Assembly (NCBI GenBank): GCA_947630875.1
Contig: CANRJG010000002.1
Location: 1 to 64,000 of the forward strand
Length of the DNA: 64,000 nt
Reading direction: 5' to 3'
DNA from: an uncultured Lachnospiraceae bacterium
GTDB taxonomy: Bacteria > Bacillota > Clostridia > Lachnospirales > Lachnospiraceae
The first letter of the stretch is position 1. Each line of letters starts with the position of its first letter. The notes beneath the pieces were generated by a model. The model saw only the letters and a program-made list of their open reading frames with translations, did no database searches and was not told the origin of the DNA. Shown here one piece after another: positions 27,438-38,330 of the stretch. A program made the position numbers and the translations under genes.

Positions 27438-28286
27438 CTATCTCCAATTCGCCTTATCTGCAATTTCCTCATCATCCCAGTCTGGATGCTCTTTGATCAG
27501 GGCGAGGACGCCCTCAAATATCGGAAGAGAAATACGGAGACATTTTGCCATTCGTGGTGCTGGAAGATCGTCCTTATCATCATGCCATCCACGAATCTGC
27601 TCAACTAATTTCTTATACTTCCCGACTGTTTTTTGCTCTTCAAGATATATCGACAGTAACATAGCCTTTTGCCCCTCTTCTTCGCTTGACTTCAATTTCT
27701 GCACTGCTTCGTCCAGTTCTTCACTGTACGATCCCGTGATTTCCTCATGATCCAGATAAAGAATAGTTTCCTTTAACTCCGGACTGATCTCGCCCTTCGT
27801 CCCTTTCGTATTGACCACAACCTTTACCGCGTCATCACCGAAAAGAAGCTCGTAGTTCTGGTCACAGCGATTCTGGAACGTGTAAATATACCGTCCTTCG
27901 CCGTATAGGTCAAAGCTGCAGATGAAAACCACGTAGGATTTTCGCATCTTGTTGTAGTCTTTACCTGCCCGGAAAAATGTGATATCCAGCATCGCCTGAT
28001 AATAACGCATCCGCCTGGGCAGGTTCTTCTCGTCTGTGGTCTGTACTTCACAGTCATAATCCACTCCATCGACATCTTCTACATAAAGATCCAGCCGTAT
28101 CCCCTTCGCCTTAAATCTTTCCTTCATGGTCTTTTCCGGTTCCACCATATGGATCAGCCGGATCTTCTTTCCGAGAATAAACTCCAGCAGCGGCCTGATC
28201 CGCTTCGGTTCCCGCATCACCTGAGAGAATACATAGTTATTCATCAATGTCTGTTCGCTTAATGGCTTAATTTCAGCCGTATCCAT
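27438..28286 (-). CDS. Rpn/PD-(D/E)XK nuclease family protein
   Basis: A 282-residue protein of the Rpn recombination-promoting nuclease / PD-(D/E)XK transposase family. The fold core is visible: the opening SEQTLMNNYVFSQVM with REPKRIRPLLEFILG, then Asp near 66 in GIRLDLYVED, Glu-x-Gln near 80-82 in DCEVQ, and RMRYYQAMLD. These proteins are often multicopy, scattered among surface-protein genes in gut Clostridia; E. coli Rpn proteins nick DNA and raise recombination. The C-terminal part is helical and variable. I start at the ATG at 28286; a GTG directly before it is equivalent. It is a stand-alone gene with its own terminator. Confidence 0.88.
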   Translation of the reverse strand: MDTAEIKPLSEQTLMNNYVFSQVMREPKRIRPLLEFILGKKIRLIHMVEPEKTMKERFKAKGIRLDLYVEDVDGVDYDCEVQTTDEKNLPRRMRYYQAMLDITFFRAGKDYNKMRKSYVVFICSFDLYGEGRYIYTFQNRCDQNYELLFGDDAVKVVVNTKGTKGEISPELKETILYLDHEEITGSYSEELDEAVQKLKSSEEEGQKAMLLSIYLEEQKTVGKYKKLVEQIRGWHDDKDDLPAPRMAKCLRISLPIFEGVLALIKEHPDWDDEEIADKANWR

Positions 28287-28289
28287 CAC

Positions 28290-28667
28290 CTTCGCTTTCC
28301 TGGCAGCGCGAAAGCAACTTCTTTATGATATTGTACCCCAAATCCGTATACACATCAAGAAATTTTACTGCAGAAATATGTAAAGTCACATCTACACACG
28401 CACATGCCGTTTTTTTGTTTTATACAATATCATATAATTTATATTTTTTCAATATCGTTACTTATTGTTGTTTATAGGTAGTGATCCGGTCACACAAAAC
28501 TATGCTCACACCATTATCTTAGCATGGGAAAAATATGAACGTCAATGAATCTGTAGTTCAATTACAGCTGCATTATTATCATATTTTTTCTGTTTTCAAA
28601 CATCAAAAGAAGCCATACCGGAAAAAGTATGACTTCTTTTGCGTAATTTTGTCGTCAGTTTTTTGTC
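28290..28667. other. Intergenic region between Rpn gene and 1841-residue protein gene
   Basis: No gene with support. Near 28309 is a short hairpin (GCTTTC/GAAAGC). An AT-rich stretch around 28410-28470 contains a minus-strand TTGAAA with TATTGT 17 bases on, a possible promoter of the nuclease gene. GTGATCCGGTCAC (28482-28494) is a small palindrome. The terminator of the 1841-residue gene lies at 28604-28641. Confidence 0.5.
28604..28641 (-). terminator. Terminator after the 1841-residue protein gene
   Basis: CAAAAGAAG pairs with CTTCTTTTG, extended by CATAC/GTATG across one mismatch. It lies 27 bases after the stop codon and is a close copy of the terminator at 18489-18525. Confidence 0.75.
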
Positions 28668-29207
28668 TTAATTTGCTTCTATCGGAAATACATCAATCAA
28701 CTTTGCAGCTTTCTTCAATACATATAGCGCATCGCTGGCGTCCACGCTGCCACTATTATCTACATCCCCGGCAATACTCTGCGTTTCTGTGGGCTCCTGC
28801 AATTTTGCTGCAATTTTCAGGATCAGAAGCGCATCGTTTGCATCTGCGTTGCCGCTGCCATCCAGATCGCCATAGATAATATCGGGTTTCTCGTCCAGCA
28901 ATTCCACTGCAATGCCATGGGCCTGGGCAAAAGCATAGGCTTTGGAAGCGGAATAGCAGCATATGATTACGTTTTCACAGCCATCAAACGCATCCTCTGC
29001 AATTTCGACCTCATTGGCCGTGATGGTAATGCGCTTCAAACTGCTGCCTGCGAAAGCCCCCGCACCAATCTTAGTAACCGTTTCCGGCAGCACAATGCTC
29101 GTCACGGAGCTGTCCTTGAATGCACCGGCTGATATCTCCGTAGTTTTGTACCCATTGATTTCCTCCGGAATAACAATGTCCGTTTCCATACCGGTATAAC
29201 TGTCGAT
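28668..29207 (-). repeat. Duplicated LRR-dockerin 3' module, copy 3
   Basis: Highly similar to 18551-19090 at nucleotide level, including the following terminator. The two protein ends differ at only a minority of positions over about 180 residues. Confidence 0.8.
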
Positions 29208-32200
29208 GGAAGCCGTGTGATCCTCACTGCCGCTTATCTCAAAATGTTCAGGCGAAACCGTTTCCGACGGAACCGGGGTGTTATCCGGTTTGGGTGTATC
29301 TGTTGGTTCTTGTGTTTCCGAAGGTTTCGGTGTATCTGTCGGTTCTTGTGTTTCCGAAGGTTTCGGTGTATCCGTCGGATTTTCCGTATCCGCCGGTTTC
29401 GACGTGTCCTCAGGATTCTCTGTGTCCGCCGGATCCGGCGTTTCTTCCGGTACGGGTGTAGGTGTAACTGTCGGTTCCGGTGTCACATCGGAATCATCAT
29501 CCAGCAGTTTATATGGAATATCCTTTTCGATCGCATACTGTTCTGCCAGAGAATCTGAATAACAATAGATCGTTACATTTGAGCTCCCGTCTAATATACC
29601 TTCGCCCAAATCCATTACACTGTCAGGAATTATGACAGATGTCAGATTGCTGCAGCCTGAAAATGCATAATCTTCGATGATCGTTACGCTTTGAGGAATT
29701 TCAATACTTTCCAGGCTGCTGCAGCCACCAAATGCATGCACCCCGATATTCGTTACACTTTTCGGGATTTCGATGCCTGTCAGGTTAGCGCACTCTGAGA
29801 ATGCATCATCCCAGATATGCGTTACTTTTTTAGAAATACTATACGTTCCTTCCTTTCCTCCCGGGCAGGCAATGAGTATGGTCTGGTCTCTGTTCATCAA
29901 AACCCCATCAACGGAGCCATATACGGAATTATTAGGATCCACATTTATGGCCGTCAGCTTCTTGCAGCCGGAAAAAGCCCCATGTCCGATATCATTTACA
30001 TTTTTGGGAATGTCCATGCCTGTCAAACTGCTGCAGTTACCAAATGCATAGGATCCGATGCTTATTACGCTGTCTGGTATTATAATGTTTTCCAAACTGC
30101 TGCAGCTGTCAAATGCACAATCATCAATCCGCGATATACCATAAGGTATTTCAATATCTGTGAGGTTACTGCAGTATCTAAAAGCATTTTGCCCAATGCT
30201 CACTACACTTGCAGGAAGGTTTACGGATTTCAGTTCTTCACAGTGGCTAAATGCATCCTCTCCGATTTTGATCACCGGCATATCCCAAACTGTTTCCGGA
30301 ATCTGAACCTCGGTCGGATTTCCGCTTCCGGCGGTAATCGTAACAGTATTGTCCTGTTCCATTTGAAATCCAAACTCCGTATGAATCGGGATTTCCGGCA
30401 TAATTAACTCAGGAGCCGCTCCGGCCGTATTCGTATACAGTTGCAGGGATGGTAATTCATTATTTTCTATATGAAATTTAAACGATGCAAACAAACCTTC
30501 ATAATTACTTACTTTCTCAGCTACCGTTGCACCTGTGACAAGGCAATAGCTTCCAATTCGTTTATCATCCAACACATTGGCTGTTATGTGGGTATTGTCT
30601 CCACACAGCTTTATATAATCAGATGCTATTTTTGACTCTTCATAAGTAACTTCATCCGTATTATAACCGATCCCGATATCATATGCCGGCAGATCTCCCT
30701 TTGCATAAACATCTACAACCACAGTATTTTCCCCGTCATAATATGCTTCTGCATCCTTAATATCATATTCATAATTCCATTTATACAATTCATCTTTTGG
30801 AGGAAAAGAAGGAAAAACACTTAGTTTATAATAATACCTTAAAATCAAAAGTGCATCAATTGGCGTAATACTTCCGTTCATGTCAACATCTGCTCGTATA
30901 AATTGTGCATCTGTTGCCGGTAATGGACGATCTTTGGCTGCCATTTGCAGGATCATTTGTGCATCCGCTGCGGTCACTTCTCCGTCACCATCGACATCGC
31001 CTATGCCTTCCGGGTATACCGGCTGCGCATTGATATAAGCCATTTCCTGATCGTAAAGGGCTTTCACGTCCGTATCCGTCAGCTCGGCGTTATAGCAGCT
31101 GATTCTGGTAACGTCGATAGGGGAACCTATTTCCGTCATAGACATGCTGTTGGGGAAATATCCGAAATACATATCCATATCATCATAGGCGAAGGCGGCC
31201 ATCATCATCGTTGCTCTCTGATTGTTGTCGCCGCCGAACATACCATTCAGCCTCACCGGATCCGTAAGATCCCGTTCTCTTACATAATATCCGTCCATAA
31301 AACGGTTGCCCTCTCCGCGGAAGTACCCTTCCACCTTCTCGCCGTCATAGTAAGGTGTTACGCCGTTGTTGTTGATGTTCAGAGTGATGAAATGCCATTC
31401 TCCGGAATCTTCCACATACTTGGCTGATGCCGTCTCATCCACTATACCTGCATACCAGTTGCCGGTGAATGCGTCGGTCTGTGCACCTTCTATAAAGTTG
31501 AAAGCCATGTTGGTATGAAAATTAAATGTAGTAATATCATCCTGACTCTTGCTTTCTTCCTTCGGATTGAAAACGTATTTCGGCTGATCGATGAAAGAAA
31601 GCACAGATGAATCGTCCAGGGTCATATTTCCGTTAGCCGCTTTTCTCGCTCTGACATTATTCCGCAGCCAGAAAGAAATGCTGGCGCCTGTCAGACGATT
31701 GCCTGCAAAGGGATTTTTACTCAGCTTGATACCGGCTTTTGTCGACATTTTTGCATTTTCTGCCACCGCAACACCCTTCACCATATGTCCGTTGATATTG
31801 AAGTCTTTGACTTTGGCAGGGTTTTCATCGTTCACATTTGTAAAGTCTTCTGTAGAATCCATCCCAATAAATTTATCCGGCCTGGTCACGTCTACAGAGG
31901 TAGTTTTCATCTGGGCCTCATACAACGAGGCAACCTCGTCCGCCGTCATGCTGCCGTTATAAAAGCTGACATTATCCAGTCTGGTAGCTTCGTGGGTTTC
32001 CACCGTGCTTAAGTTTGAAGCCCCCAGATACAGCTTTGCTTCTTTTAAGAATGCTGTCAGATCCGAGGGTTTTGCCCCGTCAATATCAGCCGTAATATCA
32101 AAGTCAGATGGCTTGCCATCAATATACGCATTAATTTTATCTGTCGAAATAACATAGGTGTAGTAGTGCCACTCGCCTGCCTTTACGCCGGAAGCTTCGT

Positions 32201-34193
32201 CAAAGCAGAAGTTGACAGCCGTGGTATCCTTATCAAATTCCATAAATGCGGTTTTGTGACGATTGCGCGCATAATCGCTGTCAGGCTGCTGTTCTCCGGT
32301 TTCTTCACCCATACGTGCTTTTGCTTTTTCATAAGCTTCTCTGGCCTGCGCTGCAGTCAGATCATCTTCGAAGAAACGAACGTCCGCAAACTGGATACCT
32401 TCCGGTACCAGATGATCAGTATAACGAATTCTCCTGGTTGCGGATCCTTCAATGCCCCATCCGAGTGCTTTGATCAGGGCGGTCGGAACACCGCCCATAT
32501 AGAATTTCGCGCCGGAAGTGGTCAGCGCATCCAGCAGCAGTGTATACTGATAATTATCCTCTTCTACCTCTTTCTGAGCATAGTATCCGTCTACATATAC
32601 ACCCGTCGCACGAATGCTGGCATCGTCATTGTCAGTCTGCTCATTCGTATTGGCATACTCATCATAGGTCTGCATTTTCAGCGTAATGCCGCCGTAGTTG
32701 CCGTACTTATCCGTACCAGCGCCGTTGTTCTTAATATAATCGTTAGGGTCGTCATCACCTTCGAGCATCAGACCAACAGGATTGTACTTGGACATAAAGC
32801 CGCCGTTGAATTCCCTCATGCCCGATCTTCTCAGACCGGAAACCGTATAAATCAGTTCTTCACCATTGATATAAACCTGAATCCAGTCGTTGGCAAAGGT
32901 GATGGTATAGTAATTCCACGCATCCGCTTTGACCTTGGAAGAATCACCCTTGGTCATAAAGGTGTTGTGGCACCACTGATTTGCCTGCAGTCTGCGGTTG
33001 CCATCCCAGGCAGCATTGTTCAGATCCACAAAGCACAGGCTTCCGTCTGCTTCCATTTCAAAGGCAAACTTGTTCGTGGCATACATGGTCATGATGGGAA
33101 TCGGCGTATCCGTATTGGAAGAATCGATCACTTCCTGGCTTGGTTTAAACCAGAAGCCGATGGAAGCACCCTTTGTCCAAACCGGCCTGTGAAACTGCGT
33201 ATGAGGGATGTTCGGATCATCTGGATCATTCTTCCCCTCATTCTCCAGTCTAAACGGATTTTCAGTCACATCTCCATGATAAACATCAAAATAATTGCCG
33301 AAATATGTATGATTCGATGTTGGCTCAGAAGCCCTTGTGCCTGTCGGGAAAAGTTCCGCATTGTTTTCCGTCTTCCATGTCTCCAGTGCGCTTTCAATCG
33401 TCTCACAAACCTTTTCTTTCTCTTCTACGTTATCAAAGAGATTCTCAAACTCAACGCCATATGCTTCATCAGGATTGTTAATTGCCTTGAAGGTATAGTG
33501 GTCCAGACCCTTGCTGTCCTTTGTTACATCTGCATTTGTAGTGTCTTTAACATTAAACGGACGCCCCTCTGTCAGATCCACTTCAGGAAGAGGCGTTGCT
33601 TCTGCTTCTGCTTTTTCTTCAGATGCCTTGCCCCAGAACGCCAGCACGGCGCCTTCCTGATCCAGCTTGGCAAAGGGATTGCTGCAGGTAATGGCGGATT
33701 TGTAAGTTGCTTCTTTTCTTACTTCATCGCCTACTTTAAGCGCCGCGTCCAGTGCGGTGGTCGCCGGGTCGTCGCCTGCGATACCCGCGGACTGTTCCTT
33801 TACAAGCGCGTCCACATGGTACGTCTTGCAGAGATTGTATACGGTGCCTCTTTCCGCGTCATATGCACTGGTCGGCTGGTTGGAAACCTGCTGCAGCGCA
33901 TAGTGTGCGGAACTGCCTGTTCCCTGATACAAAAAGCCGTTGGCATCTACCTTATCCCTGCCGCCGCCTTCGATCTGATCGCCCTCTTTTTTTACGATAA
34001 TAGTGCCTGACTTTATAATGTCAAAATTGTCCCTGTCGTTGTTGTAAAACCACCGAAGGCCGTCTTCAAAGTTATAATTAACAATCAACTGCGGTTGACT
34101 CTTTGCTAAAACCGGTACCTCCGAAATCGGAGCTGCAGAAAAAATCATCACAAATGAAAGCATCGCAGCCATTATGCGTTTGGCTTTTAACAT
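28668..34193 (-). CDS. Giant secreted LamG/dockerin/cohesin-like/LRR protein (1841 aa)
   Basis: A secreted multidomain protein of unknown function. Signal peptide about 1-31 (LSFVMIFSAAPISEVPVLA). Three LamG-like domains (about 300-520, 530-730, 780-1050) with repeated segments such as GEWHYYTYVISTDKINAYID and DSGEWHFITLNINNNGVTPY; an internal dockerin (about 1060-1125, DVDGDGEVTAAD and DVDMNGSITPID); a cohesin-like beta-sandwich (about 1140-1268, VDVYAKGDLPAYDIGIGY); BspA LRRs (about 1270-1555); a Pro/Thr/Glu linker with a duplicated 12-residue unit; a last LRR block; and a C-terminal dockerin (about 1772-1841). AGGAGG lies eight bases before the ATG. LamG domains usually bind or process glycans, the LRRs adhere; no catalytic domain is apparent. 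No sorting signal. Confidence 0.87.
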   Translation of the reverse strand: MLKAKRIMAAMLSFVMIFSAAPISEVPVLAKSQPQLIVNYNFEDGLRWFYNNDRDNFDIIKSGTIIVKKEGDQIEGGGRDKVDANGFLYQGTGSSAHYALQQVSNQPTSAYDAERGTVYNLCKTYHVDALVKEQSAGIAGDDPATTALDAALKVGDEVRKEATYKSAITCSNPFAKLDQEGAVLAFWGKASEEKAEAEATPLPEVDLTEGRPFNVKDTTNADVTKDSKGLDHYTFKAINNPDEAYGVEFENLFDNVEEKEKVCETIESALETWKTENNAELFPTGTRASEPTSNHTYFGNYFDVYHGDVTENPFRLENEGKNDPDDPNIPHTQFHRPVWTKGASIGFWFKPSQEVIDSSNTDTPIPIMTMYATNKFAFEMEADGSLCFVDLNNAAWDGNRRLQANQWCHNTFMTKGDSSKVKADAWNYYTITFANDWIQVYINGEELIYTVSGLRRSGMREFNGGFMSKYNPVGLMLEGDDDPNDYIKNNGAGTDKYGNYGGITLKMQTYDEYANTNEQTDNDDASIRATGVYVDGYYAQKEVEEDNYQYTLLLDALTTSGAKFYMGGVPTALIKALGWGIEGSATRRIRYTDHLVPEGIQFADVRFFEDDLTAAQAREAYEKAKARMGEETGEQQPDSDYARNRHKTAFMEFDKDTTAVNFCFDEASGVKAGEWHYYTYVISTDKINAYIDGKPSDFDITADIDGAKPSDLTAFLKEAKLYLGASNLSTVETHEATRLDNVSFYNGSMTADEVASLYEAQMKTTSVDVTRPDKFIGMDSTEDFTNVNDENPAKVKDFNINGHMVKGVAVAENAKMSTKAGIKLSKNPFAGNRLTGASISFWLRNNVRARKAANGNMTLDDSSVLSFIDQPKYVFNPKEESKSQDDITTFNFHTNMAFNFIEGAQTDAFTGNWYAGIVDETASAKYVEDSGEWHFITLNINNNGVTPYYDGEKVEGYFRGEGNRFMDGYYVRERDLTDPVRLNGMFGGDNNQRATMMMAAFAYDDMDMYFGYFPNSMSMTEIGSPIDVTRISCYNAELTDTDVKALYDQEMAYINAQPVYPEGIGDVDGDGEVTAADAQMILQMAAKDRPLPATDAQFIRADVDMNGSITPIDALLILRYYYKLSVFPSFPPKDELYKWNYEYDIKDAEAYYDGENTVVVDVYAKGDLPAYDIGIGYNTDEVTYEESKIASDYIKLCGDNTHITANVLDDKRIGSYCLVTGATVAEKVSNYEGLFASFKFHIENNELPSLQLYTNTAGAAPELIMPEIPIHTEFGFQMEQDNTVTITAGSGNPTEVQIPETVWDMPVIKIGEDAFSHCEELKSVNLPASVVSIGQNAFRYCSNLTDIEIPYGISRIDDCAFDSCSSLENIIIPDSVISIGSYAFGNCSSLTGMDIPKNVNDIGHGAFSGCKKLTAINVDPNNSVYGSVDGVLMNRDQTILIACPGGKEGTYSISKKVTHIWDDAFSECANLTGIEIPKSVTNIGVHAFGGCSSLESIEIPQSVTIIEDYAFSGCSNLTSVIIPDSVMDLGEGILDGSSNVTIYCYSDSLAEQYAIEKDIPYKLLDDDSDVTPEPTVTPTPVPEETPDPADTENPEDTSKPADTENPTDTPKPSETQEPTDTPKPSETQEPTDTPKPDNTPVPSETVSPEHFEISGSEDHTASIDSYTGMETDIVIPEEINGYKTTEISAGAFKDSSVTSIVLPETVTKIGAGAFAGSSLKRITITANEVEIAEDAFDGCENVIICCYSASKAYAFAQAHGIAVELLDEKPDIIYGDLDGSGNADANDALLILKIAAKLQEPTETQSIAGDVDNSGSVDASDALYVLKKAAKLIDVFPIEAN
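29295..29366 (-). repeat. Tandem 36-bp repeat in a linker region
   Basis: Two head-to-tail 36-base copies (29295-29330 and 29331-29366) differ at one base and encode the duplicated linker unit PTDTPKPSETQE. In-frame length change by slippage is possible here. Confidence 0.85.
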
Positions 34194-34301
34194 AGAAATT
34201 TCCTCCTGTCCCGCTGATATTTTCTATTATACATCAAGTCGCACAATATGAACATTATTATAAGTTCAAAATTCGATTAAATGGTACTTTTTTTAATATC
34301 T

Positions 34302-34371
34302 TCATTGATTATATTTGATTATTTGAATAAATTCAACGATTCCATCAAGTTATTACAGAAAACCCGTTCAT
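34302..34371 (-). promoter_or_regulatory. Conserved upstream block of LRR/dockerin genes, copy 2
   Basis: Begins TCATTGATTAT and ends TTACAGAAAACCCGTTCAT with the same 51-base spacing as the copy at 27241-27310. A consensus TATAAT on the minus strand lies nearer the gene (around 34230). Confidence 0.55.
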
Positions 34372-34377
34372 AATAAT

Positions 34378-34422
34378 AAAAGCTGGCATGCAGATACGAA
34401 ATATAAATGCATGTCAGCTTTT
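34378..34422 (-). terminator. Bidirectional terminator after dnaJ
   Basis: AAAAGCTG-GCATGCA pairs with TGCATG-T-CAGCTTTT around a 15-base loop, giving a long stem with A and T runs at both ends. It lies just beyond the dnaJ stop codon. Confidence 0.85.
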
Positions 34423-34453
34423 GCGTTGGTAAAACGATTATCCTGTTTGTCAA

Positions 34454-35590
34454 TTATTTCTTTTTAAAAATTTTTTTATCCGTCTTTCTCCCGGTCTCGC
34501 CGCCCATGCTCTCATCAAAGGCTTTCAGCAGATTTTTCTGCTCTGCGGTCAGCTTTTCGGGCACCTGCACGATTAATGTCACAAAATGATCGCCCCGCAC
34601 GTCCTTATTGCGCAGCGTGGGCACGCCTTTGCCCCGGAACCGTACCCGGGTGTCGGTCTGGGTACCGGGCTTCACATCATAGAGAATCTTGCCGTCAATG
34701 GTATCGATCTCCACCTCGCCGCCTAAGGCCGCTCTGGCAAAGCTGATGGGCGCGCTGGAATACAGATCCCAGCCGTCCCGCTGGAACACCGGATGCCTGC
34801 TGACCCGTACTTCGATCAAAAGATCCCCTCTGGGGCCGCCGTTTCTGCCCGGTTCTCCTTTACCTCTGACCCGGACGCTCTGTCCGTCGTCGATACCGGC
34901 CGGAATCGTGACGGAAATTTTCTTCTTTTTGGAAACATATCCGGCGCCGTAGCAGGATGTACATTTTTCCTTGATGACCTTGCCGGTACCGCCGCATTCC
35001 GGACAGGTCTGGACGTTACGCACCATACCGAACAGGGACTGCTGGGTAAATACCACCTGTCCCTGGCCGTTACATTTTGTACAGGTCACCGGTGAAGTTC
35101 CCGGCTTCGCGCCGCTGCCGCCGCAGACCGGGCAGGGATCTTTTAAGGTCAGTTCCAGTTCTTTTTCACAGCCGAACACCGCCTGCTCAAAGGTAATGCG
35201 TACAGAGGTATGTACGTTTGCCCCCTGCATCGGCTGGTTGGAATTCCGTCTGGAACTGCGTCCGCCGCCGAATCCGCCACCAAAGATATCTCCGAAAATG
35301 TCTCCGAAAATATCCGAGAAATCCATGCTATTAAAATCGAATCCGCCTGCGCCGCCGCCCTGTTCAAAGGCCGCGTGCCCAAACTGATCGTATTGTTTTC
35401 TTTTCTGTTCGTCGCTGAGAATCGCATATGCTTCCGAAGCTTCTTTGAATTTTGCCTCGGCTTCCTTATCGCCGGGATTCATATCCGGATGGTATTTTTT
35501 TGCCAGAACCCGGTATGCCTTTTTGATTTCCTCCTCGCTTGCCGTCTTTGATACGCCAAGCACTTCATAATAATCTCTTTTTTCTGCCAT
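34454..35590 (-). CDS. dnaJ: Chaperone protein DnaJ
   Basis: A 378-residue type I DnaJ that feeds substrates to DnaK and stimulates its ATPase. The J domain has the HPD motif in [10 protein letters not shown]; a Gly/Phe-rich stretch ([14 protein letters not shown]) follows; the zinc domain has four CxxCxGxG repeats ([32 protein letters not shown]); the C-terminal substrate-binding domains end near [11 protein letters not shown] start at the ATG at 35590, which has GGAGG six bases upstream; seven upstream in-frame codons lack support. It is the last gene of the hrcA operon, 138 bases after dnaK. Confidence 0.98.
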   Translation of the reverse strand: MAEKRDYYEVLGVSKTASEEEIKKAYRVLAKKYHPDMNPGDKEAEAKFKEASEAYAILSDEQKRKQYDQFGHAAFEQGGGAGGFDFNSMDFSDIFGDIFGDIFGGGFGGGRSSRRNSNQPMQGANVHTSVRITFEQAVFGCEKELELTLKDPCPVCGGSGAKPGTSPVTCTKCNGQGQVVFTQQSLFGMVRNVQTCPECGGTGKVIKEKCTSCYGAGYVSKKKKISVTIPAGIDDGQSVRVRGKGEPGRNGGPRGDLLIEVRVSRHPVFQRDGWDLYSSAPISFARAALGGEVEIDTIDGKILYDVKPGTQTDTRVRFRGKGVPTLRNKDVRGDHFVTLIVQVPEKLTAEQKNLLKAFDESMGGETGRKTDKKIFKKK

Positions 35591-35650
35591 GTTTCCTCCG
35601 AATGCATGCATGAATCAAAGCATTTTTTGTACTGCTTTTAAATCATGACG

Positions 35651-35681
35651 CTGCGATAGCCTGATTTTCAGACTATCGCAG
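35651..35681. other. Hairpin between dnaK and dnaJ
   Basis: CTGCGATAG pairs perfectly with CTATCGCAG around a loop that itself contains CTGA/TCAG. On the minus strand no T run follows, so it is more likely an mRNA stabilising or processing element, or a leaky attenuator, than a full terminator for dnaK. Confidence 0.55.
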
Positions 35682-35728
35682 TCGCCATTTTTCTTTCTTT
35701 TCGTGCCGCAGGTCACGGCACAAGTCAA

Positions 35729-37654
<1,926 letters not shown>

Positions 37655-37657
37655 TTA

Positions 37658-38299
37658 TTAATTTGCCACTTTTACCATACTATGCCGCAATACCTTGTCA
37701 TGGTATGTATAGCCTTTTTGAAATTCTTCCGCGACCACATTTTCTCCCAGTGATTCGTCCTCCACATGCATGACCGCATTGTGCAGTTCCGGATCAAAGG
37801 GCTGTCCCGCCGCTTCAATGGGTTTAACGCCCAGCGCATCCAGCGTTTCCATAAACTGACGATATATCATATCGATGCCGTCTTTGAAGGACTTTAATGC
37901 CTCGTCCTCCGGAATGGCTGCCAGTCCCCGTTCGAAATTGTCGATGGTGGGCAGGATCTTTTCAATCACGCTGCCGGCGCCAATCTCGTACATCTGCTGT
38001 TTTTCTTTTTCCGTGCGTTTCCGGTAATTATCAAATTCCGCCCGGTTCCTTAACAGTTTATCGTTCAGCTCCTCGATCTGTTCCTGCCATTTATCTTTTT
38101 TCTTCTTTTTTTCAGACCGGGGACTTTCTTTTTTTCCTTCCGCAGCAGTCTCTTCTTTCTGCTCTGCTGCAGTTTCTTTCGTCTCCGTTTCCGGTGCTGC
38201 CGTTTCTTCGCACGATTCTGCTGCGCTGTCCGCTTCCTGCTGCGCTTTCGTTTCCTGTTTCGTTGTTTCTTCTGTTAAATCTTTTTCCTTATCTTCCAA
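37658..38299 (-). CDS. grpE: Nucleotide exchange factor GrpE
   Basis: A 213-residue GrpE that releases ADP from DnaK. Residues 1-75 are very acidic and low complexity (Glu/Thr/Ala/Lys), then a long helix and the beta domain with the signature AVMHVEDESLGENVVAEEFQ. The start codon is TTG: an in-frame stop lies two codons upstream, and the next ATG is beyond residue 100, inside the functional helix, so TTG is forced. GGGAG lies about ten bases upstream. It follows hrcA by 31 bases. Confidence 0.96.
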   Translation of the reverse strand: MEDKEKDLTEETTKQETKAQQEADSAAESCEETAAPETETKETAAEQKEETAAEGKKESPRSEKKKKKDKWQEQIEELNDKLLRNRAEFDNYRKRTEKEKQQMYEIGAGSVIEKILPTIDNFERGLAAIPEDEALKSFKDGIDMIYRQFMETLDALGVKPIEAAGQPFDPELHNAVMHVEDESLGENVVAEEFQKGYTYHDKVLRHSMVKVAN

Positions 38300-38330
38300 A
38301 TCTTACGGTCTCCCTTCCTGATCGAGCCTT

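Noticed and set aside
28535..28879. Plus-strand 114-codon frame before and across the end of the 1841-residue gene
   Set aside because: It starts in AT-rich intergenic DNA without a ribosome binding site and continues as antisense to the dockerin coding region.
32166..34010. Plus-strand open frame of 614 codons opposite the 1841-residue gene
   Set aside because: Composition is cysteine- and arginine-rich nonsense typical of antisense to repetitive coding DNA; no start signal.
18551..34193. LPxTG or NPxTG sorting signals for the nearby class B sortase
   Set aside because: The three secreted proteins end in dockerins with FPIEAN or FPIEEK; no motif, hydrophobic segment or basic tail follows.
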